Below, in pieces: positions 1 through 7,119 of a DNA stretch of 11,789 nt. Position 1 is the first letter of the stretch. The number at the start of each line of letters is the position of its first letter. Made by a program: the position numbers and the translations under genes. Location: positions 1-11,789 of the forward strand of contig JAZOMF010000039.1 of assembly GCA_045653805.1 (NCBI GenBank). The letters are read 5' to 3'. The notes below the pieces were generated by a model that ran no database searches, had not been told where the DNA came from, and worked only from the letters and a program-made list of their open reading frames with translations. The stretch comes from SVTX01 sp045653805. Its GTDB lineage: Bacteria > Bacillota > Clostridia > Oscillospirales > CAG-272.

Positions 1-23
1 GCCGCAGAGAGAATTTATCTTGA
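1..23 (-). other. Start of rpoB downstream spacer (toward expected rpoC)
   Basis: These 23 bases follow the rpoB TGA stop on the minus strand. They hold no terminator-like hairpin and no clear ribosome binding site or start codon. By the near-universal bacterial order rpoC should follow, but that is inferred and not seen. Confidence 0.4.
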
Positions 24-3000
24 TCAAAAATCGGAATCGTCGTCAAAAATGTCATCGGGAACGAAGACATCGTCTACCTCGGCAAACTCGTCCTCTTCGG
101 GCTCGATGGGGTTGCCATCCTCGTCCTCAAACTGGAAGGACTTGCTGAGCTCCTCCTCATCGGACTCGAAATCGTCGAAGCCGGGGATATCCATAGGCTT
201 ACCGGAGTACTGAGGGCCGTCATCCTCCTGACAGAGGGTGGAGAGCTGGATCTCGTTGCCGTCCTTGTCGAGAACGCGAACGTCGAGAGCGAGAGCCTGA
301 AGCTCCTTAACAAGCACCTTGAAGGACTCAGGAACACCGGGAGTAGGAATGTTCTGTCCCTTGTTGATAGCCTCGAATGCCTTGCGGCGTCCGTTGATAT
401 CGTCGGACTTGACGGTGAGTATTTCCTGAAGGGTGTATGCTGCACCGTATGCCTCAAGTGCCCAAACCTCCATCTCTCCGAATCTCTGTCCACCAAACTG
501 TGCTTTACCACCGAGAGGCTGCTGAGTTACGAGAGAGTAAGGACCGTTAGAACGAGCGTGTACCTTATCGTCAACCAGGTGATGGAGCTTGAGGTAGTAC
601 ATGATACCAACGGTTACGGGGTTATCGAATGCTTCACCGGTACGTCCGTCGTAAACCTTCATCTTACCGTCGAAGAGCTTGAGCTTTTGCTGGAGTCTGA
701 GGCTCTCGCAATATTCGCGGTCTGCCTTTTCTTCAGCGGTGAGCTTGCGGTAGGACTTGTTTCCGTCCTCCTCTACGATCTCCTCGAAGAGCTCCTTACC
801 CTCGGGATTTTCGTTGGGGAAGAGGTCGCGGCAGTAGCCCGCCATACGGAGGCACTCTGCGATGTCGCGCTCGTTTGCACCGTCGAATACAGGGGTCATG
901 ATCTTCCATCCAAGCTTCTTAGCTGCGATACCAAGGTGAACCTCAAGAACCTGACCGATGTTCATACGGGAAGGAACGCCGAGGGGATTCAAGCAGATGT
1001 CAAGAGGAGTACCATCGGGAAGGAAGGGCATATCTTCGGGGGGAAGGATTCTGGAAACGACACCCTTGTTACCGTGACGACCTGCCATCTTGTCTCCTAC
1101 GGAGATCTTTCTCTTCTGTGCGATGTATACCTTAACCTGCTTGTTGACACCTGCGGGAAGCTCGTCGCCTGCCTCGCGGGAGAATACACGGACGTCAACT
1201 ACTACGCCGCTCTCACCGTGAGGAACGCGGAGAGAGGTATCTCTAACTTCTCTTGCCTTCTCACCGAAGATTGCGCGGAGCAGTCTTTCCTCTGCGGTAA
1301 GCTCGGTCTCTCCCTTGGGAGTGATCTTACCTACGAGAATATCACCTGCTCTAACCTCAGTACCCTTCTTGATGATACCCTCCGCGTTAAGATCCTTGAG
1401 TGCGTCTTCGCCGACGTTGGGGATCTCGCGGGTGATCTCCTCGGGACCGAGCTTGGTGTCTCTCGCTTCGTGAGGATATTCTTCAATATGGATGGACGTG
1501 TAAACGTCATCTCTTACCAGCTTTTCGTTAAGAAGAACTGCATCCTCGTAGTTGTAACCTTCCCAGGTCATGAAGCCGATGAGGGCGTTCTTACCGAGGG
1601 ATACCTCGCCGTTGCTGGTAGCGGGACCGTCGGCGATAACATCGCCTGCCTTGATCACCTGACCGCGCTTAACGATAGGCTTCTGGTTAACACAGTTGGA
1701 CTGGTTGCTTCTCTTGAACTTGATCAGATTGTAAACGTCCTTGTGGCCGTCCTCTCTGACAATGGTGATGCTGTTGGCGTCAACTCTTTCAACTACACCG
1801 TCGTATTTAGCTACGACGCAAACGCCGGAGTCAACTGCAGCCTTGTACTCCATACCGGTACCAACGATAGGAGAATCGGTAACGAGAAGCGGAACTGCCT
1901 GCTTCTGCATGTTAGATCCCATGAGTGCACGAGAGTTATCGTCGTTCTCAAGGAAGGGGATGGACGCAGTTGCAACAGATACCACCATCTTAGGAGATAT
2001 ATCCATGTAGTCGATCTTGGCAACGTCAACTTCCATAATCTCGGTCTTGTCGCGGGCGGTGATCTTCTTATTAATGAAGTGTCCGTCCTCGTCAAGGGGC
2101 TCGTTACCCTGAGCAATAATGTACTTATCCTCAACGTCCGCGGTCATGTATACGACCTCGTCGGTAACCTTATGCTCAACGGTACCATTCTCGCCGGGGA
2201 TGTGAACTACCTTGCGGTAGGGAGCCTCAATGAAACCGTAGTCGCTGATGCGAGCGTAGGTTGTGAGGTAGGAGATAAGACCGATGTTAGGTCCTTCAGG
2301 AGTCTCGATAGGACACATACGACCGTAGTGGGTGTAGTGTACGTCACGAACATCGAAGGAAGCACGGTCACGGGAAATACCGCCGGGACCGAGAGCGGAG
2401 AGACGTCTCTTATGAGTAAGCTCTGCCAAGGGGTTGTTCTGGTCCATGAACTGGGAGAGCTGGCTGGAGCCGAAGAACTCTCTGATTGCGGTTGCCACGG
2501 GACGGGTGTTGATAAGCGCCTGAGGGGTCAGCTTTTCGTTGTCCTGAGTGGTCATTCTTTCCTTAATAATCTTATCCATTCTCGAGAAACCGATACGCAT
2601 CTGGTTCTGGAGCTGCTCGCCCACGGAACGAACACGTCTGTTTCCAAGGTGGTCTATATCATCAACCACACCAACGTCGTGTGTAAGGTTGAGCATATAG
2701 CTTACGGTTGCGAAGATATCTTCAACGGTGATGTGCTTGGGACAGAGATCATAGATTCTCTCCTTTGCCATCTCCTTGATAGCATCAACGTCACCTGCGC
2801 TCGCCTCAATGATCTCGCGGATAACGGTGAGGTTAACCTTCTCGGTGATGCCGCAATCCTTGAGGTCGAAGCCGAGAATTGCCTCTGCGTCGATAGTGTT
2901 GTTGGAAACTACCTTGATAACGTCGCCGTTCTCAAGCTCGATGAGAAGCTCGTTTACGCCGTTTCTTTCAACGTTGAGAGCCATTTCGGGGGTGAGAACC

Positions 3001-3953
3001 GTTCCCTTCTCGTAAAGAACCTCGCCGGTAAGAACGCTTACTACGTCCTCAGCAACCTTGCGGTTAGCTATACGGGAGCTGATAGCCATCTTTTCATTGA
3101 ACTTATAACGTCCAACATTGTAGATGTCATATCTTCTGGGATCGAAGAAGAGGTTATGGATAAGCTGCTGAGCCGACTCAACAAGAGGAGGCTCGCCGGG
3201 ACGAAGCTTCTTGTAGATCTCCTTAAGGGACTCGATCATAGGGTCGGTTCCGTTTTCATCTGCAAGTCTTTCACTATCGTCCTTCTCGAGGGTAGCAACA
3301 AGTCTTGCATCCTCGCCAAAGAACTTGAATATGTCCTCTCTGTGGGTAAGACCCAGTGCACGAATGAACATAGTCAAGGGAAGCTTACGGTTTTTGTCGA
3401 TACGGACGTAAAGCACGCCGTTGATGTCGCTTTCATACTCGAGCCATGCGCCTCTGTAGGGGATTACCTGAGCGGCGTAGGTTCTCTTACCTGTCTTGTC
3501 CACCTCGGATGAGTAGTACATACCGGGAGAACGAACAAGCTGAGATACGATAACTCTTTCAGCACCGTTAATAACGAAGGTGCCGTTTTCGGTCATAAGC
3601 GGGAAATCTCCGAGATAGATGTCGGAATATTTCACGTCTCCTGCCTGCTTGTTGGTGAGACGAACATTGACCTTCAAGGGTGCGGCGTAGTTAACGTCAC
3701 GCTCCTTGCACTCCTCAACGGGATACTTGGGCTGAGTATCGATAGAATAAGAAATGAAGTCTATCGAGAGGTTACCCGAGTAATCGGTGATGGGAGAAAC
3801 GTCGCGCAATACTTCCATAAGACCTTCCTTGAGGAACCACTCAAAGGACTTGGTCTGGATCTCTACCAGGTTAGGAAGCTCAAGATTGAATCTTGAACGC
3901 GAAAAGGACATTCTCGTGTTGTTTCCGAGTTTTTGCTCTTTTACGTTGACCAT
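24..3953 (-). CDS. rpoB: DNA-directed RNA polymerase beta subunit
   Basis: This is the beta subunit of RNA polymerase, which forms the catalytic cleft with beta' and is the target of rifampicin. It is 1309 residues from the ATG at 3953, longer than the roughly 1150-1250 usual in Firmicutes. Visible landmarks are LELPNLVEIQTKSFEWF near residue 24, the rifampicin region GSSQLSQFMDQNNPLAELTHKRR at about 495-517, RMCPIETPEGPNIGL near 545, GYNYEDA near 799, the lysine-bearing DKMAGRHGNKGV at 954-965, and GPYSLVTQQPLGGKAQFGG near 1137. Compared from memory with Bacillus and E. coli, about 50 extra residues lie at 1041-1098, and the last 50 residues are strongly acidic. The frame is open 37 codons further upstream, but only the ATG at 3953 has a Shine-Dalgarno (GGAGT at 3964-3968, 10-base spacing). 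Its own promoter lies at 4086-4114. The next gene should be rpoC, outside the window. Confidence 0.99.
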   Translation of the reverse strand: MVNVKEQKLGNNTRMSFSRSRFNLELPNLVEIQTKSFEWFLKEGLMEVLRDVSPITDYSGNLSIDFISYSIDTQPKYPVEECKERDVNYAAPLKVNVRLTNKQAGDVKYSDIYLGDFPLMTENGTFVINGAERVIVSQLVRSPGMYYSSEVDKTGKRTYAAQVIPYRGAWLEYESDINGVLYVRIDKNRKLPLTMFIRALGLTHREDIFKFFGEDARLVATLEKDDSERLADENGTDPMIESLKEIYKKLRPGEPPLVESAQQLIHNLFFDPRRYDIYNVGRYKFNEKMAISSRIANRKVAEDVVSVLTGEVLYEKGTVLTPEMALNVERNGVNELLIELENGDVIKVVSNNTIDAEAILGFDLKDCGITEKVNLTVIREIIEASAGDVDAIKEMAKERIYDLCPKHITVEDIFATVSYMLNLTHDVGVVDDIDHLGNRRVRSVGEQLQNQMRIGFSRMDKIIKERMTTQDNEKLTPQALINTRPVATAIREFFGSSQLSQFMDQNNPLAELTHKRRLSALGPGGISRDRASFDVRDVHYTHYGRMCPIETPEGPNIGLISYLTTYARISDYGFIEAPYRKVVHIPGENGTVEHKVTDEVVYMTADVEDKYIIAQGNEPLDEDGHFINKKITARDKTEIMEVDVAKIDYMDISPKMVVSVATASIPFLENDDNSRALMGSNMQKQAVPLLVTDSPIVGTGMEYKAAVDSGVCVVAKYDGVVERVDANSITIVREDGHKDVYNLIKFKRSNQSNCVNQKPIVKRGQVIKAGDVIADGPATSNGEVSLGKNALIGFMTWEGYNYEDAVLLNEKLVRDDVYTSIHIEEYPHEARDTKLGPEEITREIPNVGEDALKDLNAEGIIKKGTEVRAGDILVGKITPKGETELTAEERLLRAIFGEKAREVRDTSLRVPHGESGVVVDVRVFSREAGDELPAGVNKQVKVYIAQKRKISVGDKMAGRHGNKGVVSRILPPEDMPFLPDGTPLDICLNPLGVPSRMNIGQVLEVHLGIAAKKLGWKIMTPVFDGANERDIAECLRMAGYCRDLFPNENPEGKELFEEIVEEDGNKSYRKLTAEEKADREYCESLRLQQKLKLFDGKMKVYDGRTGEAFDNPVTVGIMYYLKLHHLVDDKVHARSNGPYSLVTQQPLGGKAQFGGQRFGEMEVWALEAYGAAYTLQEILTVKSDDINGRRKAFEAINKGQNIPTPGVPESFKVLVKELQALALDVRVLDKDGNEIQLSTLCQEDDGPQYSGKPMDIPGFDDFESDEEELSKSFQFEDEDGNPIEPEEDEFAEVDDVFVPDDIFDDDSDF

Positions 3954-4038
3954 TAAATAAATCACTCCATTCAATGAATACTGGCCAGGTGTCGATTTAA
4001 GCTTTGAAAGTTCGCAGATTTTGTCGATCCTTGACCGA

Positions 4039-4065
4039 CTTGCACCGAAAAATAGACAGTGCAAG
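4039..4065 (-). other. Inverted repeat in the rpoB leader
   Basis: On the minus strand CTTGCAC (4065-4059) pairs with GTGCAAG (4045-4039) around a 13-base loop. With transcription starting near 4080, the hairpin sits about 15-40 bases into the rpoB leader of about 125 nt. It is not followed by a T run, so it does not look like an intrinsic terminator. It could stabilise the 5' end of the mRNA or bind a regulator; no known riboswitch is recognised. A short ATCGAC direct repeat lies downstream of it, near 4022-4027 and 3992-3997. Confidence 0.5.
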
Positions 4066-4085
4066 CGATTATAATGCAGTTTACA

Positions 4086-4114
4086 ATTATATCACCTAAA
4101 ATCAAGATTGTCAA
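4086..4114 (-). promoter_or_regulatory. Sigma-A promoter of rpoB
   Basis: The minus strand shows TTGACA (4114-4109), a 17-base spacer and TATAAT (4091-4086), which is an exact match to the housekeeping sigma consensus with ideal spacing. Transcription would start near 4078-4082, giving a leader of about 125 nt before the rpoB ATG. It lies downstream of the dehydratase gene's terminator, so rpoB appears to be transcribed independently of its neighbour. Confidence 0.92.
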
Positions 4115-4140
4115 GAGGTTTTTTAAAAAAATTTTAAAAT
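4115..4140 (-). promoter_or_regulatory. UP-like A/T element upstream of the rpoB -35
   Basis: Immediately upstream of the rpoB -35 the minus strand has AAAA (4135-4132), seven T (4131-4125) and six A (4124-4119), then CCTC. This order and its distance from the -35 resemble the UP element that binds the alpha C-terminal domain at rRNA and other strong promoters. The tract continues as A/T-rich DNA to about 4199, which may also be curved. Confidence 0.6.
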
Positions 4141-4199
4141 TTTTCAATACAATTCATAAAAACACAAAAAATTCGAAATTTTTTCGATTTTTTATAAAA

Positions 4200-4226
4200 A
4201 ACCACCTTTCGACATGAAAGGTGGTT
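4200..4226 (-). terminator. Intrinsic terminator of the dehydratase gene
   Basis: An 11-base perfect stem (AACCACCTTTC with GAAAGGTGGTT) closes a 5-base loop at 4211-4215. On the minus strand it is followed by a T run (TTTTTATAAAA). It starts 13 bases after the dehydratase stop codon and separates that gene from the rpoB promoter. Confidence 0.93.
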
Positions 4227-4239
4227 GAAGTATGTAATT

Positions 4240-6165
4240 TTACGAAATTGCCGCTGCCATTTCAGAGGAGTTAGCCGCGTCCTTATTGATCTCCTCGGGA
4301 TCAACAAATGTGGGAACCGCCGCCTTAATGGTAGCTTTTATTATAGGAGAGGAGATCTCGCCCTTGGTCTGTTCCACGGCGTCGTTTAGGGCTGCCAGTC
4401 TGTTGTCGACCTCTATTCTACTGAGAGGAGCGTTGTTTTCGATAAATATCATATCGTTTTCGGTCTTGGTAAGCTGCTCGGTCTTAATAAGCAACTCCTC
4501 GTAAAGCTTCTCGCCGGGACGAAGACCAATCTCCTTGATCTCAATATCAACCTCGGGTTCGTACCCCGAAAGCTTTATCATATTGACCGCAAGGTCGTAT
4601 ATCTTAACAGGCTTGCCCATATCAAGAACGAAAAGCTCGCCTCTCTTTGCCATAGCACCCGCTTCCATAACCAGCTGACTTGCCTCCGGGATGGTCATGA
4701 AGTATCGTATGATGCGCTTGTCGGTTATGGTTATGGGACCTCCCTGTTCTATCTGGCGCTTGAAAAGGGGAATTACAGAACCGTTTGAACCCAGCACGTT
4801 TCCAAAACGTACTGCGGCAAAGGATGTCTTACTGTCTCTTCTGCACTGCACTACCATCTCGCACATACGCTTGGATGCACCCATGATGTTTGTAGGATTG
4901 GCCGCCTTGTCGGTGGAGATAAGGATGAATTTGTCAACTCCGTACTTCTCTGCCATGTCTGCTGTGTTCTTTGTTCCGAATACGTTGTTCTTTATCGCCT
5001 CACATCCGCTGTGCTCCATAAGAGGCACGTGCTTGTGAGCGGCGGCGTGGAACACGATCTGCGGGCGGTAGTAATTGAATATTGCATCGAGACGCGCGAC
5101 GTCTCTTACCGAAGCGATCTCCACCGCCAGATCAAGACCGTTTCCGTACTTACGGATAAGCTCCTGCTGTATCTCGTAGGCGTTGTTTTCGTATATGTCG
5201 ACTATTATCAGCTTTTTGGGGTGGCACTTTGCAACCTGACGGCAAAGCTCGCTGCCGATAGATCCGCCGCCACCGGTTATAAGGACTACCTTATTATTAT
5301 AATAGTAGCCTGTTTGCGAATTGTTGATGTTAAGAGGAGAGCGGAAGAGCAGGTCGTCTATCTCGAAGTTACGGATAGTCATTCTCTGCTCTCCGTCCTT
5401 CTCGCTGTGATGAAAGTCCTTTATGGGGGTATCGTATATTTTGATCTTACAGGGGGTCTTGCTGTAAAATTCGAAGATTTTCGCGGCGGTCTCATTGTCC
5501 ATTTGAGTTATGGCGACGAAGATTTCCTTTACATTGTTCTTTTTGAGAACGGAGTAGATATTTTCATCCTCGGGGTAAATCGTTATACCACCGATGGTGT
5601 TTCCGCATTTCGTAGCCTTTTTTTCTATAAACATCACAGGCTTATATTTTGACTGGGGCTTGTACATGAGCTCGTTGGCAAGCATAGCGCCGAGCTGACC
5701 CGCTCCGACGATAGCTACGTTTATCAATTCATTGTTATTTTCGGGATTGTGATGCTTCATTTTATATAATATACGATACACATGTCTTGAAGTGAGCTCG
5801 GTTATAATAAACAATGAAGCTATTATAACAAAGAACCACACGCCCTCATATATTCTGCATATCCACGAAAACACTATCGCCGCAGCGCAACCGATGGCAT
5901 CGGATATTATCATTTTGAGATAATTCCACGTTCTGGTGTATCGAAGCACCGAATTGTAGACGCTCATCGCAAATCTTGCTACCAATATACAAAGGAAAAG
6001 AATACCGGCGTTAGCCATAAAACTATAAAGCTCATAGCTTATTGATTTAGCCAGATATTTATTGGCAAAAAAGTATGCCACGGCTATTGTGAAAAAACAG
6101 CAGAAATCAAAAATAAGCAAAATAAGCTTTCTTATCTTTCCTGCTAAAAAACTTTTAATATTCAT
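4240..6165 (-). CDS. Membrane-anchored nucleotide-sugar 4,6-dehydratase (CapD/WbpM/PglF/EpsC type)
   Basis: This family converts UDP-GlcNAc to a 4-keto-6-deoxy sugar, the precursor of bacillosamine, QuiNAc or FucNAc for capsule, exopolysaccharide or protein glycans. The protein has 641 residues, the usual long form. About four membrane helices lie at 13-33, 47-68, 84-103 and 107-125. A first Rossmann-like domain follows (GAGQLG at 154-159), then the catalytic extended SDR domain with TGGGGSIGSE (297-306), AAAHKHVP (374-381), STDKAANP (417-424) and MGASK (428-432). The M-x-x-x-K in place of Y-x-x-x-K is typical of this long membrane group. The ATG at 6165 has AGAGGTC at 6174-6180. No glycosyltransferase or other glycan gene is adjacent, so the final sugar cannot be assigned. 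It has its own promoter and terminator, so it appears to be a single-gene unit. Confidence 0.93.
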   Translation of the reverse strand: MNIKSFLAGKIRKLILLIFDFCCFFTIAVAYFFANKYLAKSISYELYSFMANAGILFLCILVARFAMSVYNSVLRYTRTWNYLKMIISDAIGCAAAIVFSWICRIYEGVWFFVIIASLFIITELTSRHVYRILYKMKHHNPENNNELINVAIVGAGQLGAMLANELMYKPQSKYKPVMFIEKKATKCGNTIGGITIYPEDENIYSVLKKNNVKEIFVAITQMDNETAAKIFEFYSKTPCKIKIYDTPIKDFHHSEKDGEQRMTIRNFEIDDLLFRSPLNINNSQTGYYYNNKVVLITGGGGSIGSELCRQVAKCHPKKLIIVDIYENNAYEIQQELIRKYGNGLDLAVEIASVRDVARLDAIFNYYRPQIVFHAAAHKHVPLMEHSGCEAIKNNVFGTKNTADMAEKYGVDKFILISTDKAANPTNIMGASKRMCEMVVQCRRDSKTSFAAVRFGNVLGSNGSVIPLFKRQIEQGGPITITDKRIIRYFMTIPEASQLVMEAGAMAKRGELFVLDMGKPVKIYDLAVNMIKLSGYEPEVDIEIKEIGLRPGEKLYEELLIKTEQLTKTENDMIFIENNAPLSRIEVDNRLAALNDAVEQTKGEISSPIIKATIKAAVPTFVDPEEINKDAANSSEMAAAIS

Positions 6166-6210
6166 TAAAAATTGACCTCTTTAATTCAATTTTGTATATC
6201 ACTAGAAAAT

Positions 6211-6239
6211 ATTATAACACCGTAGGGTGTTTTTGTCAA
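6211..6239 (-). promoter_or_regulatory. Sigma-A promoter of the dehydratase gene
   Basis: The minus strand has TTGACA (6239-6234), 17 bases, then TATAAT (6216-6211), again an exact consensus match. Transcription should start near 6204, giving a leader of about 40 nt that carries the AGAGGTC ribosome binding site. Confidence 0.92.
6216..6231. promoter_or_regulatory. Possible operator inside the dehydratase promoter
   Basis: A perfect inverted repeat, AACACC-GTAG-GGTGTT, fills most of the spacer between -35 and -10 and touches the first base of the -10 box. A dyad at this place on a consensus-strength promoter fits a repressor site. No regulator is recognised, and a 6-base arm can occur by chance. 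Confidence 0.35.
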
Positions 6240-6391
6240 CATAGTAGTCAATTTTTGCGACTTTTGATTAAATAAATGCCATGAAGGCAAATCGAACGCG
6301 GCGTACACGGTGTGTATAAAAAAGCAAGGTTATTTTAATTTGATAATCAGTATAAATCCCCTTGATTTGTAAATAATAGTATTACGGTTGA
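6240..6391. other. Noncoding spacer upstream of spoVT
   Basis: This AT-rich stretch lies between the divergent dehydratase promoter and the REP-like element. It should contain the spoVT promoter, but no convincing sigma-A, sigma-F or sigma-G match was found. A short dyad TACAC-GGT-GTGTA sits at 6304-6316. No coding potential is seen. Confidence 0.5.
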
Positions 6392-6473
6392 ATTTCGTAG
6401 GGGCTGGTGCCCGCGACAGCCCGTAAATTTATTAATTTTATTCGGGGCGTCCAAGGCGCCGCCCCCTACAAAA
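6392..6473. repeat. REP/MITE-like palindromic element of two hairpins
   Basis: The element has inverted ends: ATTTCGTAGGGG on the left and, on the opposite strand from the right end, ATTTTGTAGGGG, differing by one base. Inside are two similar units in opposite orientation. Unit one has stem GGGCTG (6401-6406) with CAGCCC (6417-6422); unit two has GGGGCG (6444-6449) with CGCCCC (6460-6465). Both have 10-base loops. An AT-rich spacer (6424-6442) separates them. The GC-rich arms stand out from the AT-rich surroundings. I recall GTAGGGGC-type repeats of this style as common in clostridial genomes, but the family was not checked. It ends 2 bases before the spoVT ribosome binding site. Confidence 0.7.
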
Positions 6474-6493
6474 TGAAGGAGATTTTGATATAT

Positions 6494-7039
6494 ATGAAAG
6501 CAACAGGAATAGTAAGAAGGATAGACGACCTCGGACGTGTCGTGATCCCTAAGGAAATAAGAAGAACAATGCGCATCCGCGAGGGCGACCCTCTGGAAAT
6601 ATTTACCGACCGTGACGGCGAGGTAATATTTAAGAAATACTCCCCTATTGGCGAGCTGACCGCCTTTGCGGCGCAATATGCCGAAACTCTCCACAAGACC
6701 TGCGATCTTTCGGTCGTAATTTGTGATCGCGACAGCGTGGTGGCATGTGCGGGAGTTTCCAAAAAGGAATACGGCGACAAGTCGCTTTCGGAGGAGCTTG
6801 AGGCAATAATTGAGGCGAGAAGCTTGTACGTTTATCGCGCGAGTCAGGAGAAGATGAATCCCATTCGCGATGGCGGTAGCCATTTCGTTACCTGCGCCAT
6901 GCCCATTATCAGCGAGGGCGACATTGTGGGCTGTGTGGCGGCACTTGCTCCCATGGAAAGCGATGCGGCTCCCGAGGCAGTGGAAACAAAGCTGGTCCAG
7001 ACTGCCGCAGGATTTCTCGGTAGACAGATGGAAAGTTGA
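6494..7039 (+). CDS. spoVT: Stage V sporulation protein T, AbrB-family regulator
   Basis: SpoVT is a DNA-binding regulator that tunes forespore (sigma-G) gene expression late in sporulation. The product is 181 residues, the usual length. An N-terminal AbrB swapped-hairpin domain covers about 1-52, opening with MKATGIVRRIDDLGRVVIPKE and including RREG-type basic residues and DPLEIF. A GAF-like C-terminal domain follows, with VVICDRDSVVACAG near 75-88 and later CAMPIISEGDIVGCVAAL. The ATG at 6494 was chosen because the family begins exactly there and AAGGAG lies at 6476-6481; the 12-base spacing is somewhat long. The frame is open back to 6407, but that part runs through the palindromic element. 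It is the only plus-strand gene here and implies an endospore former. A promoter was not identified. Assignment rests on close resemblance of the N-terminus to Bacillus SpoVT. Confidence 0.95.
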   Translation: MKATGIVRRIDDLGRVVIPKEIRRTMRIREGDPLEIFTDRDGEVIFKKYSPIGELTAFAAQYAETLHKTCDLSVVICDRDSVVACAGVSKKEYGDKSLSEELEAIIEARSLYVYRASQEKMNPIRDGGSHFVTCAMPIISEGDIVGCVAALAPMESDAAPEAVETKLVQTAAGFLGRQMES

Positions 7040-7056
7040 ATTTGATTTAAAAAAAG

Positions 7057-7092
7057 AAAAAGGCATAGGATTACAAAATCCTAAGCCTTTTT
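7057..7092. terminator. Bidirectional terminator between spoVT and the yitT-type gene
   Basis: A stem of AAAAAGGC-a-TAGGATT pairing with AATCCTA-a-GCCTTTTT has one A/A mismatch and a 4-base loop (7073-7076). T runs follow on both strands: TTTTTgctttt on plus, and TTTTTCTTTTTTT on minus. It starts 18 bases after the spoVT stop and lies 28 bases past the stop of the minus-strand gene, so it serves both converging units. Confidence 0.93.
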
Positions 7093-7119
7093 GCTTTTAT
7101 GATTATCACAATCAAATTT

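Noticed and set aside
558..3512. A 984-codon open frame on the plus strand, opposite rpoB
   Set aside because: It lies wholly antisense to an unmistakable rpoB. The translation has no recognisable domain, and the openness follows from strong codon bias in rpoB, which rarely makes stop codons on the other strand.
3954..4064. Upstream extension of RpoB to an ATG at 4064
   Set aside because: The 37 extra residues do not resemble RpoB, the ATG lies within the leader hairpin just after the promoter, and the good ribosome binding site belongs to the ATG at 3953.
6304..6316. Short dyad TACAC-GGT-GTGTA
   Set aside because: Five-base arms in AT-rich spacer occur often by chance; noted only for its likeness to the dyad at 6216-6231.
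6324..6354. Possible sigma-G-like promoter for spoVT (GCAAG then CAGTATA)
   Set aside because: The -10 fits only loosely and the spacing is 19 bases rather than 17-18, so it is too weak to annotate.
6407..6493. Longer SpoVT starting at 6407
   Set aside because: The extra 29 codons run through the palindromic repeat, while the family start MKATGIVRRIDDLGR and AAGGAG support 6494.
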